A stretch of 64,000 nucleotides of DNA from Phycisphaerales bacterium (GTDB taxonomy: Bacteria; Planctomycetota; Phycisphaerae; Phycisphaerales; SM1A02): the NCBI GenBank assembly GCA_029242715.1, contig JAQWTL010000007.1, forward strand, positions 186,001 to 250,000. Reading direction: 5' to 3'. Under the pieces are notes generated by a model. It did not search any database and had not been told where the DNA came from. It saw nothing but the letters and a program-made list of their open reading frames with translations. The first letter of the stretch is position 1. Every line of letters starts with the position of its first letter. Made by a program: the position numbers and the translations under genes. Positions 25,981-35,954 of this stretch are shown piece after piece.

Positions 25981-27516
25981 TCAGCTCGTCTGGAGGTTCT
26001 TGCTCTTCTCATCAATCGCGTTCATCAGATCCTTCCATGACTCGTTGAACGAATCACGACCTTCGATCTGAAGACGCTCACCAAGGGCTTCCACATCGAT
26101 GCCCGCGGCCTTGCAACCTTCGACTGTCTTGTCTGCCGCTTCAATGGCAGCATCGTCGAGAGTCCCAGTGACCTTGCCATGATCCGCAAAGGCCAGCAGT
26201 GTCTTTTCAGGAATGGTGTTGACTGTTCCATCGGCTGCGAGTTCCGAGATGTAATACGTGTCTGGCAGCGCAGGATCCTTCGTGCTCGTACTGGCGAACA
26301 GCAGCTTCTGTGGGCTGGCGCCCTTGGCGGCCAACGCTTCCCACCTGGGACCTGAGAAGATCTCACGATAGGCACGCCAACACTGGACAGAAGCCGCGAC
26401 TCCCAACTTGTCCTTGAGATCACCGGAAAGCTCATTCATGGTCGCCTTGTCCCATCGGGACACGAATACGGATGCGACCGAGAAGTTCGTGAGCTCCTCG
26501 CCGGCCTCGGCACGACGCTCAAGGCCCTTGATGTAGGCCTCTGCAGCGCGACGGTACTGCGACTCGGAGAATAGAAGTGTCACGTTGATGTTCAATCCAC
26601 GTGCAATCAATTCCTCGATGGCAGGTGCACCTTCTGGAGTTCCTGGAACCTTGATCATCAAGTTGGGTGTATCAGCTCGCTTGAAGAGCATGTCTCCCTG
26701 GCTGATCGTGGTCTCGGTATCGTTTGCCAGCAAGGGCGAAACTTCCAGAGAGCAGCACCCATCAGTGTGGCCGGAGACATCCCAGATGGTCTTGAACAAT
26801 GAAGCAGCCCGCTTCAGATCATCAATAGCCAGCGTGAAGAAGATCTCTTCCCGGTCCGTTGTGCCCGAAGCTCGCATCGCCTTGATCTCATCGTCATAGA
26901 GATCTGTGTCGGCAATGGCCTTGTCAAAGATCGAGGGGTTTGAAGTCAGGCCCGTAACGGAAAGCTGGTCGATGTACTTCGCCAGTGTGCCGTTGTCAAG
27001 AATGTCGCGTCGAATGTAATCAAGCCAGATCCGCTGGCCTGTCTCGTGCAAGTCATACATTGGATTCATGTGTTGCTCCCTCGCGATCTGGAGGACCTCG
27101 CCGAGTCGACGGCGATGGCGTTCCTCACAGGTGAATTCAGCTTTCAAGTAAGCGGCAACGATCTCCTTGGCAGGTTCCACTCCCATGGTCCTTGCACCAA
27201 GCGTGATTACGTTGACGGCATCATGCTCAACCATCTGGTGAGCCGTATAGATATTCTCGGTTGATGACGCGCGGATCAAAGGCATCTTGTTGGCCGCCAC
27301 AGTGACCCCGGCTCCGCTTCCGCAAAGCAGAATCCCGCGATCGGCAAGACCAGAACCGATTGCCTCGCACAAGGCCCTTGCTGGAACTGGATAATCGATG
27401 GCGTCACCCGTCATCGGACCAACGAACAGAACCTCGTGTCCAAGAGACCTGGCAACCTCGGCCAGTGGTTCAAGCAACGGCCTGCCGGCATGGTCGCTGG
27501 CCAGGGCGACTCTCAT
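25981..27516 (-). CDS. Fusion of ribose-5-phosphate isomerase B and transaldolase
   Basis: 511 residues in one open frame. Residues 1 to about 145 are RpiB: SDHAG near the N-terminus, LLCGSGAGVTVAANKMPLIR with the catalytic Cys, and VEHDAVNVITLGAR with the ring-opening His (the usual HN is HD here). About 149-511 is transaldolase: TGLTSNPSIFDKAI, the Schiff-base Lys in NLMIKVPGTPEG, and FSVASVFVSRWD. Both active sites look intact, so it should both interconvert ribose- and ribulose-5-phosphate and transfer dihydroxyacetone units. A Met at the domain border (MNPMYDLHETGQ) could allow internal initiation of free transaldolase. ATGA overlap with tkt upstream; gnd follows. Confidence 0.93.
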   Translation of the reverse strand: MRVALASDHAGRPLLEPLAEVARSLGHEVLFVGPMTGDAIDYPVPARALCEAIGSGLADRGILLCGSGAGVTVAANKMPLIRASSTENIYTAHQMVEHDAVNVITLGARTMGVEPAKEIVAAYLKAEFTCEERHRRRLGEVLQIAREQHMNPMYDLHETGQRIWLDYIRRDILDNGTLAKYIDQLSVTGLTSNPSIFDKAIADTDLYDDEIKAMRASGTTDREEIFFTLAIDDLKRAASLFKTIWDVSGHTDGCCSLEVSPLLANDTETTISQGDMLFKRADTPNLMIKVPGTPEGAPAIEELIARGLNINVTLLFSESQYRRAAEAYIKGLERRAEAGEELTNFSVASVFVSRWDKATMNELSGDLKDKLGVAASVQCWRAYREIFSGPRWEALAAKGASPQKLLFASTSTKDPALPDTYYISELAADGTVNTIPEKTLLAFADHGKVTGTLDDAAIEAADKTVEGCKAAGIDVEALGERLQIEGRDSFNESWKDLMNAIDEKSKNLQTS

Positions 27517-29522
27517 CAGACAACCCCTTCCATGATCTCAACCAGCGCTTGCACCCGCTCAGCAACATGCTCTGGAGTGAAGCCCAGTTCCTCATAGACC
27601 TTGGGGCCCGGTGCCGATGCACCGAAACGGCTGAGGCCAATGACATCATCCGCAAACTCGTACCACGTCTCTGGAGCTGCCGCTTCAACAGCAACGATGG
27701 GTCGGTCGAATGGGATGAGTTCTGCCTGGGCATCCTCCGGAAGGTCCCTGAAGAGCTCGACGCATGGCATCGATACCACTCTGACATCAATCCCATCTTT
27801 GGCCAGATGCTCGCGTGCCGCCATGGCCAGGGCCACTTCTGATCCCGTAGCGATGATGGTCGCTCGCTCACCATCCGCAACCACCGAAGCGCCTTTGGAG
27901 ACATCGGCCATGGAAGGATCCATGATCGGAAGCCCTTGTCGGGTCAGCACGATGCAGCTTGGGCCGGTGTGTGCAATGGCCTCTCGCCAGGCGCCGATGC
28001 ACTCCTGAGCATCACCGGGCCTGAATGTTCGAAGATCGGGCATGGTTCGCAAGCCCGCAAGTTGTTCGACTGGTTGATGGGTGGGACCATCTTCGCCAAG
28101 TGCGATCGAGTCATGAGTGAATACGAACACGACCGGCAGTTGCATCAGTGATGCAAGACGAACTGGTTCCCGCATGTAGTCGAGGAACGAGAAGAAGGTT
28201 GCACAGTATGGTCTGATGCCACCATGCGCCGCCATTCCATTGCAGATGGCGCCCATGGCGTGTTCCCGGACGCCAAAGTGAATATTGCGGCCGGTCCAGT
28301 CCCCGCTGTTCACATCACCACTTCCAATGATGTCGGTCTTGGTGGAAGGTGCGACATCAGCAGTACCGCCCACCAGCTCTGGAACAGCTGCGGCAAAGGC
28401 ATTGAGCACCTTGCCGCCTGATACTCGGGTTGCAATGGAATCACCTGGCTTGAAAGGAGGCATCTGAGCCGAATCCCAACCAAGCGGGAGCTCCCCTTTC
28501 ATTACACGCTTCAACTCAGCGGCATCCTCCGGATGTGCTGAGCCATACGCCTCCCAGCGAGATTGCCATTCCGCATGAGACTGGGCTCTCTGGGCAGAAG
28601 CATCACGCCAGTGTTTCACAACTGCCTCAGGAACCTCGAATGGAGGCAAGTCCCATCCCAGGGTTTTTCGTGTCGCCTCGACGTTGTCCTCTCCGAGCGG
28701 GGATCCGTGGGCATGGAAGCTGTCCTGGACTGGCGATCCGTAGCCGATGTGACTCCGCACGATGACCAGACTTGGTCGTTCTACTTCAGATTTGGCTTCA
28801 TTGATCCCGGCGTTGAGGGCGTCAAGATCGTTGACGTCATCCACGATGACCACGTGCCATTGGCAGGCCTTGAAGATATCACCAACGTTTTCACTGAGCT
28901 CACGAGGCGCTGGGCCTTCAAGCGTGACCTCGTTCTGATCGAAGAAGACAATCAACTTGCCCAACTTCAGTCGACCAGCAATTGAAATCGCCTCGTAGGT
29001 GACGCCTTCCATGATGTCGCCTTCGCCCGCTGTAACGTAGACATGGTGATCTACGATCTCATGCCCATCGTGGTTGAAACGAGCAGCTAGCATCCTCTCA
29101 GCCATGGCCATTCCGACACCATTGGCAACACCCTGCCCAAGTGGTCCCGTATTGATCTCGATTCCAGGGGTGACATCCATTTCCGGATGGCCAGGCGTTC
29201 GGCTCTCCCACTGACGGAACTGCTTGAGATCATCAATGCCCAGGTCATATCCCGACAGATGAAGCGCGACGTACTGAAGCATGCAGGCATGTCCGCCGGA
29301 CATGATGAACCGATCACGGTCCATCCAATCAGGCGCAGATGGGTCATAACGCATGTGGTTTGACCACAGACTCCAGGCCAGTGGAGCCAGCCCCATGGGC
29401 GTCCCCGGGTGACCTGAATTGGCTTTTTGAACCGAGTCGATGGCCAGAAAACGAATTGCATTAATGCAATCCGAATCGATGCCGGATGGCGTTGTTTGCG
29501 TGCCAGATACCGTTGAAGACAT
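27516..29522 (-). CDS. tkt: Transketolase
   Basis: Thiamine-diphosphate enzyme moving two-carbon units between sugar phosphates. 668 residues, full length. NSGHPGTPMGLAPL, NTGPLGQGVANGVGMA, the cofactor motif AGEGDIMEG, and GEDGPTHQPVEQLAGLR in the pyrimidine domain are all present. First gene of the pentose-phosphate operon, with GAGGGAG upstream of the ATG. Its TGA overlaps the start of rpiB-tal. Divergent from the glucokinase gene. Confidence 0.96.
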   Translation of the reverse strand: MSSTVSGTQTTPSGIDSDCINAIRFLAIDSVQKANSGHPGTPMGLAPLAWSLWSNHMRYDPSAPDWMDRDRFIMSGGHACMLQYVALHLSGYDLGIDDLKQFRQWESRTPGHPEMDVTPGIEINTGPLGQGVANGVGMAMAERMLAARFNHDGHEIVDHHVYVTAGEGDIMEGVTYEAISIAGRLKLGKLIVFFDQNEVTLEGPAPRELSENVGDIFKACQWHVVIVDDVNDLDALNAGINEAKSEVERPSLVIVRSHIGYGSPVQDSFHAHGSPLGEDNVEATRKTLGWDLPPFEVPEAVVKHWRDASAQRAQSHAEWQSRWEAYGSAHPEDAAELKRVMKGELPLGWDSAQMPPFKPGDSIATRVSGGKVLNAFAAAVPELVGGTADVAPSTKTDIIGSGDVNSGDWTGRNIHFGVREHAMGAICNGMAAHGGIRPYCATFFSFLDYMREPVRLASLMQLPVVFVFTHDSIALGEDGPTHQPVEQLAGLRTMPDLRTFRPGDAQECIGAWREAIAHTGPSCIVLTRQGLPIMDPSMADVSKGASVVADGERATIIATGSEVALAMAAREHLAKDGIDVRVVSMPCVELFRDLPEDAQAELIPFDRPIVAVEAAAPETWYEFADDVIGLSRFGASAPGPKVYEELGFTPEHVAERVQALVEIMEGVV

Positions 29523-29708
29523 TTGCCCTTACTCCCTCTTCCACCCGGCCTCAGGGGCCTTTCAGCAGGGAGGTCATGCTACCACGCCAACCGCCCATGG
29601 AACCCCTGTCTAGAGCCCCATCAACATGGCCTTCGTGTAAAGTGATGAGGTTCGGCTCTGCCGGCGACGGAAGCTCCTCGCCCTGCCGGATATGGGAGAT
29701 CTCGAAGC
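29523..29708. other. Divergent control region of the sugar-phosphate cluster, 186 nt
   Basis: Lies between tkt (minus) and the glucokinase gene (plus) and should hold the promoters of both units. No confident -35/-10 pair or operator could be read. GGGAGA about 10 nt before ATG 29709 is the probable ribosome-binding site on the plus side. Confidence 0.45.
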
Positions 29709-30407
29709 ATGAATATCCTGGTCTGCGATATCGGAGGTACCAGCGTCAAGGTGCTGCTTTCAGGCGAATCTGAACGCCGCAAGGTCCCTTCTGGGCCTGA
29801 GATGACGGCGGCAGACATGGTTGAGGCTGTCAAGACACTGGCTGAGGGCTGGTCCTGGGACGCCGTTTCCATCGGATACCCAGGCCCGGTTATCCATGGC
29901 CGTGTGATGTCTGAACCATCCAACCTGGGACCTGACTGGATCGCCTTCGATTTCGAAAAAGCATTCGGTTGTCCCGTGCGGATTGTGAATGACGCTGCCA
30001 TGCAGGCCTTGGGCAGTTACCACGGTGATCGGATGCTGTTTATGGGACTCGGCACCGGATTGGGAACTGCCATGATCGTTGATGGTGTTCTTCAGCCCAT
30101 GGAGGCCGGCCACCTCCCCTACAAAAACAAGAAAACCTACGAGGAATACGTCGGGAAACGAGGCTACGCCGAACTTGGCAAGAAGAAATGGCATGCAACG
30201 GTTCTTGACGTCATTGCCGACTTCAAACGTGCGCTTGAACCGGATTACATCGTCATTGGTGGCGGCAACGCAAAGAAGATCAAACCCGATGAACTGCCGG
30301 ACTACTGTGAGCTCGGCAGCAATGCCAATGCATTCACCGGTGGCTTCAGACTGTGGGATGATGTTGCCAAGAAAAGTGAAACAACTGCTTCCGCGGCCAG
30401 CCAGTAG
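29709..30407 (+). CDS. ROK-family glucokinase, polyphosphate-glucokinase-like
   Basis: Phosphorylates glucose to glucose-6-phosphate using ATP or polyphosphate. 232 residues. DIGGTSVKVLL is the phosphate-binding motif; VNDAAMQALG carries the catalytic Asp; LFMGLGTGLGTAMI and MEAGHLPY follow. The short length, without the ROK zinc-Cys motif, fits the PpgK side of the ROK family, but the phosphoryl donor cannot be told from sequence alone. First gene of the plus-strand unit with pgi and the debranching enzyme. Confidence 0.85.
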   Translation: MNILVCDIGGTSVKVLLSGESERRKVPSGPEMTAADMVEAVKTLAEGWSWDAVSIGYPGPVIHGRVMSEPSNLGPDWIAFDFEKAFGCPVRIVNDAAMQALGSYHGDRMLFMGLGTGLGTAMIVDGVLQPMEAGHLPYKNKKTYEEYVGKRGYAELGKKKWHATVLDVIADFKRALEPDYIVIGGGNAKKIKPDELPDYCELGSNANAFTGGFRLWDDVAKKSETTASAASQ

Positions 30408-30452
30408 AACTGCTGAATGACTGCAAGATTTTCATACGTTGATCAATGTTGA

Positions 30453-32150
<1,698 letters not shown>

Positions 32151-32176
32151 ACTGGTCGACAACAGACACGATCACC

Positions 32177-34159
32177 ATGACTCCACTGCCTGAATACAAG
32201 AATGAATGGCTCCTCACCAACGGTGTGGGTGGCTACGCCATGGGAACATCCCATGGAATCAATGCTCGCCGCTACCACGGCCTGCTTGTGGCAGCAGTTG
32301 ACCCACCGGTGAACAGAGTCGTCGCTTTGCACAGCACCATTGACCAGTTTCATCCAACTTGTGACGATCAGAATTATGTTCCCCTGAGCACTCAGCTCTT
32401 TGGCAACTCGGATACTCCCCACCCGGAAGGTTGGCAGTACCTGGTTGATTTCGATTGTGATCTGCGATCCGCCACTTGGACATGGGTACTGGATGGTGGC
32501 ATCACGATTCGACGTCAACTGGCTCTTGAGCAGGGATGCAATGCCTGCTTGATGGAGTGGAGCGTGCAAGGCCTGACCGATGAATGCATGCTTTCAATCA
32601 GGCCCATGGCTCTGCTTCGTGGATTCCACGATTTGCAGACAAGTGAAAATGCTGGCATTCAAGTCCATGCGCAGGGCACGCGTTGCAGCGTCCAGCGCGA
32701 TGATCTCTGCATGATTCTGAAATCAGATTCCGGCGACTGGGATCCGACAAGCTCATGGTGGAACAACTTCGAATACCCCATGGAAGCTGAACGTGGGCAG
32801 GATCATTGTGAGAACGTGCTCAATACAGGCATTCTTCGAGTCCGCCTGACGCCCAAATCCTCAACTGTTCGAATCCGGACAACCATGCAGGACGCTCTGG
32901 AGACCAGCCAGGCCTTGCCGACCATCAAGACGACTGACATTGTTGCGGATCGCCTCGCTGAAGCCTGCCGTCAATTCATTGTGCGCAGATGCCATGGTGA
33001 CGGTGGCCCCCTTTCCGTAATCGCCGGCTATCCATGGTTTGCTGATTGGGGTCGGGACAGCTTCATCAGCCTCCCGGGACTCTTCCTGAAACATGGTCGC
33101 GTTGATGAAGCGATTTCCCTGTTGAAAGGATTCTCTTCAAGGATCCAGAACGGCATCATTCCAAATCGGTTTGATGACTCGATTGATCACGCCTACTACA
33201 ACACAGCTGATGCAAGCCTGTGGTTCATCAATGCAGTTCATGCGTGTGTTACTGAAGCTGGCGGACTCTCCACTCACAAGGATTTCCCTGCACTCATCGA
33301 CAGTTGCCTGGACATCATTGCCAATTACAGGTCAGGCACGGATTATGGAATCCGTATCGACTTCGATGGTCTGGTGATGGCAGGCGTGCCAGGCGAAGCC
33401 GTCACATGGATGGATGCTCGGATCAACGGACAAGGCGTTACTTCCAGGATCGGTAAGCCCGTTGAGCTTTCCGCACTCTGGTACAACGCGCTTTGTTGTG
33501 TTGCTGACATGATCGAAGATCCTGCAATATCCGCGGAATACAAGGCGTCAGCAGCATTGACTCGCAAGTCGTTTAAGCGATTCTGGAACGACCAGGCGTC
33601 TTGCTGTTATGACCTCCTGGTTCCCAGAAACGGCAACTGGCGAGGCGACGCACGGATACGTCCCAATCAAGTCTTTGCAACAAGCCTGACCTTCCCGCTA
33701 CTTGCAGGACAAGCAGCCAAGCAGGTTCTGGATTGCATTCGCAAGCACCTGTTGACACCCTATGGCCTTCGAACACTTTCTCCGGAGCATCCCGATTACA
33801 AAGGCCGGTATGAAGGTGACATGGCTTCTCGCGACGGCGCCTATCACAACGGAACGGTATGGCCATGGCTGATGGGCGCCTACTGCGATGGACTGCGTGC
33901 AACCTCTCAGGACTCTGACTCATTTGAAATGGATGAAATCATCCGAGACTTGCTGACGCCACTTGTTGAATCGATGGACACCGGTTGTGTCGGTCAGATC
34001 GCCGAGATCTACGATGGAGACGAACCCCATGAACCTCATGGATGTCCTGCACAAGCCTGGTCTGTTGCAGAGCTCGCCAGAAACTGGCCGCCCAGGAACA
34101 GGGACAAGCAGGTCCCGGCAACTGTCACGAACAAGAAGACCGCTCTTCCTGCCAGTTGA
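32177..34159 (+). CDS. Glycogen debranching enzyme (amylo-alpha-1,6-glucosidase type)
   Basis: 660 residues. The N-terminal domain has the family start NEWLLTNGVGGYAMGT and NARRYHGLLVA; the C-terminal (alpha/alpha)6 GH133-like domain has PWFADWGRDSFISLPGL, DASLWFINA and HNGTVWPWLMGAYCDG, with acidic catalytic candidates. Predicted to remove alpha-1,6 branches from glycogen in the cytoplasm. 26 nt after pgi; a terminator follows at 34204. No glycogen phosphorylase gene is in the window. Confidence 0.92.
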   Translation: MTPLPEYKNEWLLTNGVGGYAMGTSHGINARRYHGLLVAAVDPPVNRVVALHSTIDQFHPTCDDQNYVPLSTQLFGNSDTPHPEGWQYLVDFDCDLRSATWTWVLDGGITIRRQLALEQGCNACLMEWSVQGLTDECMLSIRPMALLRGFHDLQTSENAGIQVHAQGTRCSVQRDDLCMILKSDSGDWDPTSSWWNNFEYPMEAERGQDHCENVLNTGILRVRLTPKSSTVRIRTTMQDALETSQALPTIKTTDIVADRLAEACRQFIVRRCHGDGGPLSVIAGYPWFADWGRDSFISLPGLFLKHGRVDEAISLLKGFSSRIQNGIIPNRFDDSIDHAYYNTADASLWFINAVHACVTEAGGLSTHKDFPALIDSCLDIIANYRSGTDYGIRIDFDGLVMAGVPGEAVTWMDARINGQGVTSRIGKPVELSALWYNALCCVADMIEDPAISAEYKASAALTRKSFKRFWNDQASCCYDLLVPRNGNWRGDARIRPNQVFATSLTFPLLAGQAAKQVLDCIRKHLLTPYGLRTLSPEHPDYKGRYEGDMASRDGAYHNGTVWPWLMGAYCDGLRATSQDSDSFEMDEIIRDLLTPLVESMDTGCVGQIAEIYDGDEPHEPHGCPAQAWSVAELARNWPPRNRDKQVPATVTNKKTALPAS

Positions 34160-34203
34160 AACGCCAACTTCTTTGCCAACGGAATCTGCATGAAACCGTA
34201 ACG

Positions 34204-34240
34204 CAGGCGACCGCACCCAAATGGACGCGGTCGCCTGTTT
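34204..34240 (+). terminator. Rho-independent terminator after the debranching enzyme gene
   Basis: CAGGCGACCGC at 34204-34214 pairs perfectly with GCGGTCGCCTG at 34227-34237 around a 12-nt loop. TTT follows, then mixed bases. The 11-bp GC-rich stem is strong; the U-tract is short. Confidence 0.65.
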
Positions 34241-34266
34241 CACATGTCTTTGTGTCATGCCTGAAA

Positions 34267-34287
34267 CTGGAGCCCGTCTCCAGATCG
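34267..34287 (-). terminator. Candidate terminator of the 34302 porin gene
   Basis: On the minus strand CTGGAG-ACGGG-CTCCAG (34283 down to 34267) forms a 6-bp stem followed by TTTCAGG, 18 nt after the porin stop. Stem and U-tract are both short. Confidence 0.4.
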
Positions 34288-34301
34288 CACGCTCTCAGCG
34301 C

Positions 34302-35753
34302 TCAGAAGAGCAATTGCAATTGGGCACGTATCAGAATCTGTCCATTGTTATTCCTGTAATCAGCATCCCAGCCAGTCCCTGAACTCACCCACTTTGCACT
34401 ACCTGGGTTGGTACTGGGATTCAGAGGGTCATTGTTTGCACCAGGACCACTGGCAAGGTGTGAAAACGCGTAACCAAAGTCACCTGAAATCTTGACGTGT
34501 TTATTTCCGGCAGGCCACCAGTTTGCGCCGACGGTCAGTGTCGAATTATGACCTGTCGTACCAGGCAGTGTCAGTGATCCGCGGTAATCCTGAATGTCGC
34601 CTACTTCATATCGTGTAAAGAGTTCCACATCCTCCACAGCCATGATCCCACCTTGGATCACCCAGCCCCAAGAATCAATACTGGGTTGGTCAAAGATGCC
34701 TTGATTGTTCGAGCCATTGCCCCATACGAAGTATGAAAAAGCGGTCCAACCTTCTCCGCCCATCGAAATGTCGGCCGTAAAACCGATGCTGTCACGAGCA
34801 TCGACATTACCAAAATCAAAGAACTCATCTGCATGATCAAAGTTGTACCACTGAAAAGCGGCACCAATCATGAGACCAAATTCGGCGTTCTCATAACCAG
34901 AAAAAGATTTGAACATGCCCCAGTCGCCGGCCAGTTTCACTTCACCACGAGCAGTAATGCTGTTTTCAGAAGAGCGATATGCATGACCGTTGAGCGAAAG
35001 TGGGCCATCGTTATACATGCCTTTGAGTGAAAGCCATTGATTACGCCAACCTAATTCAATGCCCTGCGTCCACCCATATGTAAAAGCGTTGTTGACCATT
35101 GAACGCTCAACAGCAAGTTGGGCACTACTCGACACTAAACTTTCTCGAAGATATGGCGCTTTAAACTGGCCGACTTTGACGTAGATATCATTTTCAAATG
35201 TCTTCTGGATCCATGCGTCCTCGGCATAAAAACCGGCGCCGCCTCCAGTACGGGCATTTCTCGTATTGACAATCTTCATCTTGTATTGCCAAGAGGGATC
35301 GATGATGTGGCCACTGAATTTTAAATTGAATCGTCTTACCTCAAATCCAAATGAGTTTGAAGGCTCATCTGCATTTGCTTGGCGATGATTGAAACTCCAA
35401 CGAATCTGCAACTGTCCATTGATCTTGAGTTTAAAACTGTCATCACTTGTTTGAATATAAAAACCACCGTCATAGCCCGCGTTCATAGTCGAACCCTGAA
35501 GACTTGCTCGAGTATCTGCGTCTGCTAACACATCTTGAACAAGCTCACGAATCTCCTCGGCACGGTGTTCCGTCAGCCAATCAGATTCACGCTCGGCACG
35601 AAGGACATCAACCTCAGCCTTGAGGTTGTTGACCATGTCCCTGAGTTCAGTAATCTCATCATTAGCGGTTGCTGGCATGCTGAGCATCACCATCAAGGCA
35701 GCCCCCAACATGCCTATGAACCCGAAACGTCTCCGATACGCCTTAGTCTTCAT
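34302..35753 (-). CDS. OprO/OprP-type (phosphate-selective) porin, AT-rich copy
   Basis: 483 residues. A signal peptide (hydrophobic, ending MPATAND) is followed by a short coiled-coil (ITELRDMVNNLKAEVDVLRA) and a beta-barrel ending in Phe (RAQLQLLF), the outer-membrane insertion signature. FGFEVRRFNLKFSGHIIDPS and VKVGQFKAPYLRESLVSS are typical of the porin O/P family. ATG 35753 is chosen over 35759 and 35807 because AAGGAG lies 9 nt upstream. It is a paralogue of the next gene upstream, but its DNA is markedly AT-richer. The ion or solute carried is unknown. Confidence 0.87.
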   Translation of the reverse strand: MKTKAYRRRFGFIGMLGAALMVMLSMPATANDEITELRDMVNNLKAEVDVLRAERESDWLTEHRAEEIRELVQDVLADADTRASLQGSTMNAGYDGGFYIQTSDDSFKLKINGQLQIRWSFNHRQANADEPSNSFGFEVRRFNLKFSGHIIDPSWQYKMKIVNTRNARTGGGAGFYAEDAWIQKTFENDIYVKVGQFKAPYLRESLVSSSAQLAVERSMVNNAFTYGWTQGIELGWRNQWLSLKGMYNDGPLSLNGHAYRSSENSITARGEVKLAGDWGMFKSFSGYENAEFGLMIGAAFQWYNFDHADEFFDFGNVDARDSIGFTADISMGGEGWTAFSYFVWGNGSNNQGIFDQPSIDSWGWVIQGGIMAVEDVELFTRYEVGDIQDYRGSLTLPGTTGHNSTLTVGANWWPAGNKHVKISGDFGYAFSHLASGPGANNDPLNPSTNPGSAKWVSSGTGWDADYRNNNGQILIRAQLQLLF

Positions 35754-35772
35754 TTCCATACGCTCCTTGAAG

Positions 35773-35790
35773 AAGGAATGAACATTCCTT
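35773..35790. promoter_or_regulatory. Perfect 18-nt palindrome upstream of the porin start
   Basis: AAGGAATG at 35773-35780 and CATTCCTT at 35783-35790 are exact reverse complements separated by AA. The site lies 20 nt upstream of ATG 35753, within the probable 5' leader. It could be a dimeric operator or an RNA hairpin next to the ribosome-binding site. No factor can be named. Confidence 0.4.
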
Positions 35791-35954
35791 GGAGTGAAGA
35801 AGATCAACTAAAAGCGTTTAGATTCTGTTCAGGTCATTGGCAGGGTCCTGCTAAAGATGCGATTCCAAACAGGACCAAAGGGATACCCCCGCTCAAAACA
35901 GTAAAAATCTGCCCATGAATCGCTTGAGAAATATGACTTGAGGTCCGGACTGAA

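Noticed and set aside
35849-35881. GGTCCTG/CAGGACC inverted repeat between the porin genes as a terminator
   Set aside because: The loop is about 19 nt and no U-tract lies on the minus strand after it.
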